From contig CAOJQZ010000036.1 in the NCBI GenBank assembly GCA_948441955.1, forward strand, positions 1 to 23,181: 23,181 bases of DNA, in the 5' to 3' direction. Below, piece after piece: positions 16,150-23,128 of the stretch; position 1 is the stretch's first letter, and each line of letters begins with the position of its first letter. The notes beneath the pieces are model-generated. The model did not search any database, was not told where the DNA came from, and saw only the letters and a list, made by a program, of their open reading frames with translations. The position numbers and the translations under genes are program-made. This DNA is from an uncultured Lachnospiraceae bacterium. Its GTDB lineage: Bacteria; Bacillota; Clostridia; Lachnospirales; Lachnospiraceae.

Positions 16150-17010
16150 TCAGATCTCTTCTTTGAATCCTTCCCCTACTACTTCATTTGATTCCATAAT
16201 AATTGTAAATGCCTGGGGATCCAGGGTATGCACCATTTTTTTAATTGTATACATTTGTTTATTATTACATGCGCACATAATGACATCCTTTTTTCTCTTG
16301 GAATATCCTCCTGCTCCTCTCAGTATCGTAGAACCTCTGCCCGCATATTCATCAATCTGTTCCGCAATTTTATCTCCATGTTCGGTTACGATAAGAGTCA
16401 TCTTTCCTTCATCCATTCCATATAAAATCTTATCCATAAACAATGTCATGATATACGTGACAATAATTCCATAGATAAATCCGTCTACATCCTTAAAAAT
16501 CAGCAGACTTCCCAGCAAAATTGTAGATACATCCTGCACGGCAGTAATAATTCCAAGAGACATATGGGGCTTTATCTTCTTTACGGCAACACTGATAAAA
16601 TCCTGTCCTCCGGTAGAGGAACCGCGCATAAATATAACCGCATACCCAAAACCGCACAATACTCCCATGCAGAGGGCCGCCAGAAGACGGCTTCCCTCAT
16701 ATACAGGAAGCATCGGGGCAATATAATCCATAAAAACAGAAGAAATAATAATCGACTTTAGTGATTTAAAGAAAAATACCTTTCCAAGAAATTTATAGCA
16801 GAAAACCGCAACCGGAATATTTAAGACCAGGGTCCCGATACCTACCGGAAGCCCTGTAAGATGGTATATTATAATAGCAATTCCTGAAAATCCGGCCACC
16901 GGAAAATTCGCATTCAGCGCAAAATTATACACTCCTACTGCAATTGCAGCGCTGCCGAGAATATCCGCCAAAATATCCTTAACAGTCTCTTTCCATTTTA
17001 AAACCTTCAT
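16150..17010 (-). CDS. YitT family membrane protein (DUF161/DUF2179)
   Basis: This 286-residue protein has five to six membrane helices in its first two thirds, beginning ILGSAAIAVGVYNFAL, with the family-typical FMRGSSTGGQDF at about residues 127-138. A soluble C-terminal DUF2179 domain follows (TLIVTEHGDKIAEQI... RGSTILRGAGGYSKRKKDVI). Function of YitT proteins is not established; some are annotated as possible transporters. It begins 131 bases after clpB in the same direction, with an AGGAGGT site. The gap contains a terminator or attenuator-like structure, so read-through from clpB may be conditional. It is not obviously related in function to its neighbours. Confidence 0.9.
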   Translation of the reverse strand: MKVLKWKETVKDILADILGSAAIAVGVYNFALNANFPVAGFSGIAIIIYHLTGLPVGIGTLVLNIPVAVFCYKFLGKVFFFKSLKSIIISSVFMDYIAPMLPVYEGSRLLAALCMGVLCGFGYAVIFMRGSSTGGQDFISVAVKKIKPHMSLGIITAVQDVSTILLGSLLIFKDVDGFIYGIIVTYIMTLFMDKILYGMDEGKMTLIVTEHGDKIAEQIDEYAGRGSTILRGAGGYSKRKKDVIMCACNNKQMYTIKKMVHTLDPQAFTIIMESNEVVGEGFKEEI

Positions 17011-17040
17011 AATTGTGTATACCTCCTAAAAACATGAATG

Positions 17041-17097
17041 AAAAAAACGAATGCCGGCAAAAGGCATCCGCAACTAATTTTCCGATGCGAATGCCTT
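17041..17097 (-). terminator. Terminator with overlapping alternative stem between clpB and yitT
   Basis: On the - strand GGATGCC (17069-17063) pairs with GGCATTC (17055-17049), one G-U pair, and is followed by GTTTTTTT, an intrinsic terminator. The same central arm can instead pair upstream: AAGGCAT (17097-17091) with ATGCCTT (17067-17061), extended by GCA/TGC after a small internal loop. The two foldings exclude each other, as in attenuators. Confidence 0.6.
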
Positions 17098-17141
17098 ATT
17101 TTTCCCGGAATAAACTTACCGGTTTAGATAAACAGCTCAGC

Positions 17142-19727
17142 CTAAAGTTTACTTCTTGCAGTCAGCCCTTCATTATCTGTGTCAATAACAATCGTCTCTC
17201 CGGCACCGATATCACCTTTTAACATCAGTTTTGCCGCCAAAGTCTCCACGTTCTTCTGAAGATAGCGTTTAAGCGGTCTCGCTCCATAGGCAGGATCATA
17301 GCCTCCTTCAAGCACCTGTCTTTTTGCAGCCTCCGTCAGAGTAAGTGAAATCTCTTTGTCCATAAGGCGTCTGTTCATGTCTGCTACCAGTAAATCAATA
17401 ATGTCATAAATATTATCTTTCGTCAATGGTTTAAATAAGATTGTTTCATCCAGACGGTTTAAAAATTCCGGCCGGAAATGTGCGCGGAGTTCTTCAATTA
17501 CTGCACGCTGACAGTTATTATCAATATTTCCGTCTTCCTTTATCCCCTCCAGAAGATATGAAGAACCGATATTGGACGTCATAATCAGAATCGTATTTTT
17601 AAAATCCACCGTACGCCCTTGGGAATCTGTAATACGTCCGTCATCCAGCACCTGCAGAAGTACATTGAATACATCCGGATGTGCCTTTTCTATCTCGTCA
17701 AAAAGAACAACAGAATATGGCTTTCTCCTGACAGCCTCTGTAAGCTGCCCTCCCTCATCATATCCTACATATCCCGGAGGCGCTCCAATCAGGCGCGATA
17801 CAGAATACTTCTCCATATACTCGCTCATATCAATCCGGACCATATTATTCTCGTCATCAAAAAGACTTTCAGCCAACGCTTTTGCAAGCTCTGTTTTTCC
17901 TACTCCTGTAGGGCCCAGAAACAGGAAGGAGCCGATTGGCTTTGTGGGATCTTTAATTCCTGCTTTTGAACGGATAATGGCTTCTGTCACAAGCTCCACG
18001 CCTTCATCCTGTCCGATAACTCGTTTGTGAAGCTCCTCACCAAGATGCAGAGTCTTGCTTCTCTCACTCTCGTTCAGCTTGGCAACCGGTATTCCTGTCC
18101 AACGGGAAACAATCCTTCCTATCTCCTCATCTGTGACACTTTCATGAACAAGAGAAAGCTCCTCATCCTTAACTTTATTTTCCTCCTCTTCAAGCTGCTT
18201 CTTAAGCTGAGGAAGCCTTCCATACTGAAGCTCTGCCGCTTTGTTAAGATCATAAGACTGCTGGGCCTTTTCGATTGCTTTATTTACCTGCTCAATTTCC
18301 TCACGCAGCTTCTGTACACGCTCCACCCCTACCTTCTCATTATCCCACTGAGCCTTCTTGCCGGAAAATTCCTCACGAAGCTCAGATAATTCTCTTTGGA
18401 GATGCGCAAGACGATCCTTACTTAACCGGTCCTCCTCCTTCTTAAGAGCCGCCTCCTCAATTTCAAGCTGCATAATCTTCCTCTGTAATTCGTCAAGTTC
18501 TGCCGGCATAGAATCAAGCTCCGTCTTAATCAGCGCGCATGCTTCATCTACAAGATCAATTGCTTTATCGGGAAGAAATCTGTCAGATATATATCTGTCA
18601 GAAAGTGCGGCCGCCGCCACCAAAGCTCCGTCTGTGATCTTGACGCCGTGAAATACCTCGTACCTTTCTTTCAGGCCGCGGAGAATGGAAACCGCATCCT
18701 CCACCGTAGGCTCATCTACAAGAACCGGCTGAAACCGGCGTTCCAGCGCCGCATCCTTTTCTATATATTTTCGGTACTCATCCAGAGTCGTTGCTCCAAT
18801 ACAATGAAGTTCGCCTCTCGCAAGCATAGGCTTCAGCATATTTCCTGCATCCATCGCACCGTCAGTCTTCCCCGCTCCTACAATCGTATGAAGCTCGTCT
18901 ATAAACAATATAATCCTTCCATCACTATTCTTTACATCCTCTAGCACTGCCTTCAAACGCTCTTCAAATTCCCCTCTGTACTTAGCGCCTGCTACAAGCG
19001 CTCCCATGTCCAGAGAAAATATGGTCTTATCCTTTAGTCCCTCCGGTACGTCGCCGCGCACAATCCGCTGCGCAAGTCCTTCCACAACCGCTGTCTTTCC
19101 AACACCCGGTTCACCGATTAAAACCGGATTATTTTTCGTCTTTCTGGATAGAATACGAATGGCATTGCGAATCTCACTGTCACGTCCAATTACCGGATCA
19201 AGCTTCTGTTCTCTGGCTCTTTCTACCAGATCGGAACCATATTTATTCAATGTATCATAAGTCCCTTCTGGATTATCACTGGTTACCCTCTGATTCCCCC
19301 GAACAGTAGATAACGCTTTGAGAAATCCGTCCCTTTCTATCCCCAGCCGTCGGAATATTTCCTTCAGCTGTCGATTTGCATATTTTATCAATGACAGAAA
19401 TATATGCTCTACAGACACATATTCATCACCCATCTGCTTTGCCTCATCCTCCGCGTGTATAAGAGCCTTATTTAGCTCCTGACCTACATACTGCTGTCCT
19501 CCCTGTACTCTGGTGCGCTTCCTGATCGCTTCCTCCGCACAATTGACTGCCAAACTTTTATCAATTCCCATCTTCTCTATAAGCTTTAGTATAAGACTGT
19601 CATCCTGCGTAAGGAGTGCATAGAAAAGATGTTCCTGCTCAATCTCCTGATTCCCATATTCCAGTGCTGTCCGTTCACAGTCCTGAACTGCCTGTAAAGA
19701 TTTCTGTGTAAATTTATTTATATTCAT
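17142..19727 (-). CDS. clpB: ATP-dependent disaggregase ClpB
   Basis: With the start at 19727 this is an 861-residue protein, the usual ClpB length. It has an N-terminal Clp repeat domain (about 1-145) and a first AAA+ module with Walker A GEPGVGKT (205-212) and Walker B ILFIDELH (273-280). A long charged coiled-coil middle domain (about 400-530) separates ClpB from ClpA and ClpC. The second AAA+ module has GPTGVGKT (605-612) and VLFDEIEKAH. It rescues aggregated proteins with DnaK in the cytoplasm. The ATG at 19727 sits 7 bases after AAAGGAGG; a tandem ATG at 19730 is also possible. A near-consensus promoter and one half of a CIRCE element lie upstream, consistent with heat-shock control. 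Confidence 0.97.
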   Translation of the reverse strand: MNINKFTQKSLQAVQDCERTALEYGNQEIEQEHLFYALLTQDDSLILKLIEKMGIDKSLAVNCAEEAIRKRTRVQGGQQYVGQELNKALIHAEDEAKQMGDEYVSVEHIFLSLIKYANRQLKEIFRRLGIERDGFLKALSTVRGNQRVTSDNPEGTYDTLNKYGSDLVERAREQKLDPVIGRDSEIRNAIRILSRKTKNNPVLIGEPGVGKTAVVEGLAQRIVRGDVPEGLKDKTIFSLDMGALVAGAKYRGEFEERLKAVLEDVKNSDGRIILFIDELHTIVGAGKTDGAMDAGNMLKPMLARGELHCIGATTLDEYRKYIEKDAALERRFQPVLVDEPTVEDAVSILRGLKERYEVFHGVKITDGALVAAAALSDRYISDRFLPDKAIDLVDEACALIKTELDSMPAELDELQRKIMQLEIEEAALKKEEDRLSKDRLAHLQRELSELREEFSGKKAQWDNEKVGVERVQKLREEIEQVNKAIEKAQQSYDLNKAAELQYGRLPQLKKQLEEEENKVKDEELSLVHESVTDEEIGRIVSRWTGIPVAKLNESERSKTLHLGEELHKRVIGQDEGVELVTEAIIRSKAGIKDPTKPIGSFLFLGPTGVGKTELAKALAESLFDDENNMVRIDMSEYMEKYSVSRLIGAPPGYVGYDEGGQLTEAVRRKPYSVVLFDEIEKAHPDVFNVLLQVLDDGRITDSQGRTVDFKNTILIMTSNIGSSYLLEGIKEDGNIDNNCQRAVIEELRAHFRPEFLNRLDETILFKPLTKDNIYDIIDLLVADMNRRLMDKEISLTLTEAAKRQVLEGGYDPAYGARPLKRYLQKNVETLAAKLMLKGDIGAGETIVIDTDNEGLTARSKL

Positions 19728-19770
19728 CATATAGCCTCCTTTATACTCAAATGTTTTTTGTTCTATATGA

Positions 19771-19799
19771 AATATAACACCATTTACTAGCCAAGTCAA
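19771..19799 (-). promoter_or_regulatory. clpB promoter
   Basis: On the - strand TTGACT (19799-19794), a 17-base spacer and TATATT (19776-19771) form a strong sigma-A type promoter about 45 bases before the clpB start. Confidence 0.8.
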
Positions 19800-19804
19800 G
19801 TGGT

Positions 19805-19813
19805 GAGTGCTAA
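19805..19813 (-). promoter_or_regulatory. Half CIRCE element upstream of the clpB promoter
   Basis: TTAGCACTC on the - strand is an exact copy of one arm of the HrcA operator CIRCE (TTAGCACTC-N9-GAGTGCTAA). At the correct 9-base spacing the second arm reads CTTGGCTAG, matching only in the GCTA core. It ends five bases upstream of the -35 box. It may be a decayed or weak HrcA site. Confidence 0.55.
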
Positions 19814-19865
19814 TTAAAAAATTTATTTTTCATTGATAGACAATGCCTTTCCGACTGGGCGGCAT

Positions 19866-20170
19866 AAGTAAAGACGGGTACCAACTTCTTCATTGATACC
19901 CGCCTTCACTCTGATACTTCAATCATTCTTTTTACCTCTTTCGTTATCGTTTCGGGTGATTAACATCTGCCAATCTCTGTCCGATTCTGATATACTTCTG
20001 ATTTCTTAACTTATGTTTTTGGTGGTTTATACCTTCCTTTCATAAATTTTTTCAACTCTTGATACTTAGCGCTTTTTCTCAAGAATCTCTTCTCAACACC
20101 TGTGTCGATTAAAATAACAACCTCTTACTTACAGCTCGCGTCTGTCTTGTAATATGGTTCTGTTATTTGT
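19866..20170 (-). ncRNA. Putative structured RNA upstream of clpB
   Basis: This interval has no convincing protein gene, but on the - strand it has the marks of an independent RNA of about 300 bases. A promoter (20178-20206) precedes it. The 5' domain (20168-20112) folds as nested helices: AAATAAC with GTTATTT, AACC with GGTT, TTAC with GTAA, and ACAG with CTGT around ACGCGAG. A further pairing joins TTCTTGA (20085-20079) to TCAAGAG (20062-20056). The 3' end is a 10-bp stem, AAGGCGGGTA (19906-19897) with TACCCGTCTT (19880-19871), then TTTACTTAT. One pair in that stem is G-U on this strand but a mismatch on the other, which favours - strand transcription. The RNA is purine-rich between stems. 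I do not recognise it as 6S, tmRNA, SRP or RNase P RNA. A short basic reading frame in the middle lacks a good start. The right-hand 3' boundary is uncertain. Confidence 0.45.
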
Positions 20171-20177
20171 TAAATAC

Positions 20178-20206
20178 AGATTAACACACACAAATCATTT
20201 TGTCAA
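20178..20206 (-). promoter_or_regulatory. Promoter upstream of the putative RNA
   Basis: Consensus TTGACA (20206-20201) is followed after 17 bases by TAATCT (20183-20178), preceded by TGT as in an extended -10. The -10 itself is poor. The preceding gene on this strand ends at 20283, so this promoter would serve only the gene-free interval and possibly clpB. Confidence 0.55.
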
Positions 20207-20250
20207 TATATTTTTTATATATCTTTATATTTTTTCATTAATTTTTTAAC

Positions 20251-20280
20251 CAGAATATATAGTCGGAATATTCTGACTAT
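20251..20280. repeat. Overlapping dyads after the C39-like peptidase gene
   Basis: CAGAATAT and ATATTCTG form perfect 8-bp arms around 9 bases (20251-20275). A second, overlapping imperfect palindrome ATAGTC...GACTAT covers 20259-20280. No T-run follows on the - strand, so it is at best a weak terminator for the peptidase gene; it might also be a protein-binding site upstream of the putative RNA promoter. Confidence 0.4.
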
Positions 20281-20282
20281 GT

Positions 20283-21221
20283 TTAATATGAATATGCCCA
20301 CATGCCCTGAAACTGATCTTTAATGTCTTCATATGCCCATGTCTTTTCGCTGTTTTCCCGGCTAAATGGATCATATACCTTTATATTTCCGTTATCATAT
20401 CCAACCAGAACGATAAAATGTCCGTTCCGCGTAAAATCTCCGGGACCTACACTGCAGATAATCGGATGACCTTCTAAAAGCTCTCCTGCTACAACGGTTT
20501 CCTCCAAGTTCACCTCATAGCTGGTAACGCCCCAGTTCTGTGCCGCTTCCTCCATAAACAGCCAGACCGTATCATTTGATTCATCTACATATCCTTTCTC
20601 CGTACTGTAAGATGCCACCCTTGCCGGAGTAACCGATGCGTCGCCTGTCAGTCCGGAAACCACCATTGCCAGACAGGTAGGGCCGCAGCCGCTTACAGCC
20701 ACCGTACTTGTTCCGTAAGGCGCATATCCCCAGCGTTCATCCCACTGCAGCAGATGAGGAACTGTTCCCTTTGATACTTCCCCTATGGTTTCTGCCGGAG
20801 GCACATCCTTTTTCGCCGCATAATCTGCAACGAAATCTATTGTTTCCGGATTCTTAACAAGTAAATCCGTAATCTCCTTCGGACATCCGGCGTCCTCCGC
20901 CTCCTGCCTTACTCGTGCCAGACGCTCTCCGGGAGTTTCCTCGTGATCCCCGGTTTCCTTTGTATCTTCCTTTTTTTTGCCTTCTTCGTTCCCCTTTTTA
21001 CTCTCTTTTTCTAACGAATCCTTTTTTACAAGCGCCGTCTCCTGCGCTTTCTTTTCTTTTAAATAATTACGTGTACAGGAACCTATAGAAAAAATAACCA
21101 GAAAAATAACTGTACCCAAAAACAACAGCTGCCTCTTCACCTGCTGTCTGCGCCGATTCTGTATCCTTCTCTTCTGAACTCTTCTTTGTTGTCTTCTTTT
21201 ATCTATCGTATCACTTATCAT
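20283..21221 (-). CDS. Membrane-anchored C39-like cysteine peptidase family protein
   Basis: This 312-residue protein starts with a very basic segment (residues 8-30) and one membrane helix (about 31-48, LLFLGTVIFLVIFSIG), followed by a highly charged Lys/Glu linker (55-110). The C-terminal domain (about 150-312) matches the Peptidase_C39-like family: SGCGPTCLAMV with likely nucleophile Cys179, NGHFIVLVGY with His268, and VYDPFS with Asp284. The topology puts the catalytic domain outside the cell, anchored by the N-terminal helix. Its substrate is unknown; this family is often extracellular and distinct from bacteriocin-exporter C39 domains. No bacteriocin or exporter genes are adjacent. It is transcribed divergently from pepT, with its own promoter and an AAGGAG site. 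Catalytic assignment is from motif position only. Confidence 0.87.
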   Translation of the reverse strand: MISDTIDKRRQQRRVQKRRIQNRRRQQVKRQLLFLGTVIFLVIFSIGSCTRNYLKEKKAQETALVKKDSLEKESKKGNEEGKKKEDTKETGDHEETPGERLARVRQEAEDAGCPKEITDLLVKNPETIDFVADYAAKKDVPPAETIGEVSKGTVPHLLQWDERWGYAPYGTSTVAVSGCGPTCLAMVVSGLTGDASVTPARVASYSTEKGYVDESNDTVWLFMEEAAQNWGVTSYEVNLEETVVAGELLEGHPIICSVGPGDFTRNGHFIVLVGYDNGNIKVYDPFSRENSEKTWAYEDIKDQFQGMWAYSY

Positions 21222-21248
21222 GCCTATTTCTCCTTGTATTAGAAATCT

Positions 21249-21282
21249 ATTATACTATATCCCGGACTTCTGCACAACTCAA
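21249..21282 (-). promoter_or_regulatory. Promoter of the C39-like peptidase gene
   Basis: Two overlapping possibilities exist on the - strand: TATAAT (21254-21249) with TTGTGC (21277-21272), or TATAGT (21259-21254) with TTGAGT (21282-21277), both with 17-base spacers. Confidence 0.6.
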
Positions 21283-21318
21283 GAAAACTTAATATTATTT
21301 TAATTTGGCGGTAAATAT

Positions 21319-21331
21319 TTCCTGTCAGGAA
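21319..21331. promoter_or_regulatory. Palindrome overlapping the pepT -35 region
   Basis: TTCCTG-T-CAGGAA is a perfect 6-bp inverted repeat around a single base and covers the -35 position of the pepT promoter. It is a candidate operator; the regulator is unknown. Confidence 0.4.
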
Positions 21332-21350
21332 TATAAATCTGTGCTATACT
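21322..21350 (+). promoter_or_regulatory. pepT promoter
   Basis: TATACT (21345-21350) has an upstream TG, giving an extended -10. The -35 CTGTCA (21322-21327) is poor, at 17-base spacing. The extended -10 may compensate, or activation may be needed. Confidence 0.6.
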
Positions 21351-21388
21351 AATTATCATATACACATCAGCAGAAAGGGGAACAAAAA

Positions 21389-22603
21389 TTGAAAGCATAC
21401 GAAAGATTATTAAACTATGCGGTAGTACGTACGCCAAGTGATGAGAACAGCCAAACTGTGCCTTCTTCCGCCTGCCAGTTTGATCTGGCAGAACTTTTAA
21501 AAAAAGAGATGCAGGAAATGGGCCTTTCGGACATACATCTTGACGAGCAGTGTTATCTCTACGGCAGGCTTCCCGCCACACCGGGACACGAGGACAGGGA
21601 CTGTTTAGGCTTCATCGCCCATATGGATACAGTGGCTGACTTCTGCGGCAGCGATATTCATCCGGTTATTACGGAAAATTATAACGGAGAGGACATAGTT
21701 CTGGGAGACAGCGGACGGGTACTGAGGGTACAGAATTTTCCCCATCTTAGGGAACTTAAGGGACGTACCCTTATGACGACGGACGGGACAACGGTTCTCG
21801 GCGCTGACGATAAGGCGGGAATTGCAGAAATTCTCACAATGATCGAACGAATTCAGGCGGAAAATATTCCTCACGGACCAATCAGTGTTGCATTTACACC
21901 GGACGAAGAGATTGGAACAGGCGCTTCACATTTTAACGTTGAGGAATTTGGTGCAAAATATGCCTATACCCTGGACGGAGGTACCGAGGGTGAAATCCAA
22001 TATGAAAGCTTCAATGCCTGTAAGGCGGTTTTTAACATAAAAGGGTTTAATGTCCACCCTGGTTCCTCCAAGGATACTATGATTAATGCTTCTCTCGTGG
22101 CTATGGAAATCAACCAGATGCTTCCAGGCATGGAAACTCCCAGAGGAACTGAGGATTACGAAGGCTTTTACCACCTTACAAATATGTCCGGCGATGTAGC
22201 GTTTGCACAAACAAGCTATATTGTCCGGGATCACAATGCAGCCTCCTTTGAGGCCCGGAAAAATACTCTGCGCCTGATTGAAAAGAATCTGAACGAAAAA
22301 TGGGGGGAAGGCACGGTACAGCTCACGATAACAGAGCAGTACCGGAATATGGCTGAGATCATTTCCGGATGCATGTTCCTCATAGATTATGCAAAAAGAG
22401 CCTGTGAGCAGGCAGATGTTGCACCTCTTATTCTTCCTATCCGGGGCGGAACAGATGGGAGTCAGTTAAGCTTTAAAGGACTTCCCTGCCCGAATCTTGG
22501 GACAGGCGGCCATGCATATCACGGGCCTTATGAGCATATTACAGTGGAAGGAATGGAAAAAAGCGTGGATGTTATTGTAGAATTAGTAAAGCTGTTTGCG
22601 TAA
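21389..22603 (+). CDS. pepT: Peptidase T (tripeptide aminopeptidase, M20 family)
   Basis: This 404-residue cytoplasmic zinc enzyme removes N-terminal residues from tripeptides. The metal-site residues occupy the same positions as in characterised PepT: His78 and Asp80 (HMDTVAD), Asp140 (GADDK), Glu173/Glu174 (PDEEIGTG), Asp196 (TLDGG) and His375 near the C-terminus (GTGGHAYHGP). The middle dimerisation lid domain (about 205-320) is present. The start codon is TTG at 21389, supported by AAAGGGG 8 bases upstream and by the typical MKAYERLLNY start. It is monocistronic, divergent from the C39-like gene, and followed by a long GC-rich hairpin. Confidence 0.97.
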   Translation: MKAYERLLNYAVVRTPSDENSQTVPSSACQFDLAELLKKEMQEMGLSDIHLDEQCYLYGRLPATPGHEDRDCLGFIAHMDTVADFCGSDIHPVITENYNGEDIVLGDSGRVLRVQNFPHLRELKGRTLMTTDGTTVLGADDKAGIAEILTMIERIQAENIPHGPISVAFTPDEEIGTGASHFNVEEFGAKYAYTLDGGTEGEIQYESFNACKAVFNIKGFNVHPGSSKDTMINASLVAMEINQMLPGMETPRGTEDYEGFYHLTNMSGDVAFAQTSYIVRDHNAASFEARKNTLRLIEKNLNEKWGEGTVQLTITEQYRNMAEIISGCMFLIDYAKRACEQADVAPLILPIRGGTDGSQLSFKGLPCPNLGTGGHAYHGPYEHITVEGMEKSVDVIVELVKLFA

Positions 22604-22609
22604 AATGAA

Positions 22610-22663
22610 GCGGCCGAAAGCAGGGGGCCGGGTTGTAAAATCCCGTTCCCCGTTTTCGGCCGC
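22610..22663 (+). repeat. Long GC-rich hairpin after pepT
   Basis: GCGGCCGAAA and TTTCGGCCGC form a perfect 10-bp outer stem. After a small internal loop, GGGGGCCGGG pairs with CCCGTTCCCC (nine of ten pairs, one G-U) around a 9-base loop. The 54-base rod lacks a following T-run on the + strand, so it is not a standard terminator. It may still stabilise or end the pepT mRNA, or be a mobile palindromic element. It marks the change to AT-rich sequence. Confidence 0.6.
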
Positions 22664-22723
22664 AAAATGGCAACGGCAGAATTTTCTTTTATCTCGACAA
22701 ATTCTATTTCGGAGGAATCAAGT

Positions 22724-23128
22724 ATGGATAAAGACAAAAGGCAATTAACAGAAAAGGAGTTGAAACGTAAAAATAATTTTGAACAATTCAATTCTAAAAT
22801 GCAACAAAATGGATATAAAACGAAGAATATGATTATCAATATTAGACAAGCGAATTGTTTAGGCCCTTTAAGTATGCTGCCCTTTATGGCATTCACCTTT
22901 TGGATTTACCATAATGTGAATGGGTTTGATTTAGAGGGGATTTCTTTAGGACTTGCTGTAGTGGTATTTTTACTCCTCCTATGTCTAACCATTCTGCATG
23001 AGTTAATACATGGAATCACTTGGGGGATTTTTGCAAAAAACCATTTTCATTCGATCGATTTTGGAATTATTTGGAGTAGTTTTTCTCCATACTGCACTTG
23101 CTCAGAACCATTAAAAAAGTGGAAATAG
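22724..23128 (+). pseudogene. DUF3267 zincin-like membrane protein, truncated
   Basis: The frame starts with MDKDKRQLTEKELKRKNN after a GGAGG site 8 bases upstream and encodes 134 residues. It has hydrophobic helices at about 48-65 and 75-95 and the metallopeptidase motif HELIHGITW, then SPYCTCSEPLKKW, as in DUF3267 putative zincin peptidases. Family members continue for roughly 60 more residues with two helices and a late Gly-Asp that may be a metal ligand. Here a stop comes two codons after EPLKKW. From 23122 another frame reads EIEVMLLSGGGDFLITLKIL, which resembles the missing C-terminal part. The middle therefore appears deleted with a frame change. The gene is more AT-rich than its neighbours, suggesting acquisition. 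It could still make a short protein. Confidence 0.65.

Noticed and set aside
19787..19813. Full CIRCE element at clpB
   Set aside because: Only one arm matches; the second arm matches four of nine bases, so I report a half site.
19833..19896. 27-residue frame on the - strand starting MKKLVPVFTYAAQ
   Set aside because: Its start lies in the loop of the terminal hairpin, with only a weak GGCGGG upstream and no conserved features visible.
20014..20121. Small basic reading frame on the - strand inside the putative RNA (ending RYKPPKT)
   Set aside because: It has no ATG or GTG start with a ribosome binding site near its beginning; the only ATG would give ten residues. I keep it only as a caveat to the RNA call.
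20283..21221. Bacteriocin exporter or lantibiotic system suggested by the C39-like peptidase
   Set aside because: There is no ABC transporter fusion, no precursor peptide with a double-Gly leader and no immunity gene nearby; the domain is the C39-like family rather than the exporter protease.
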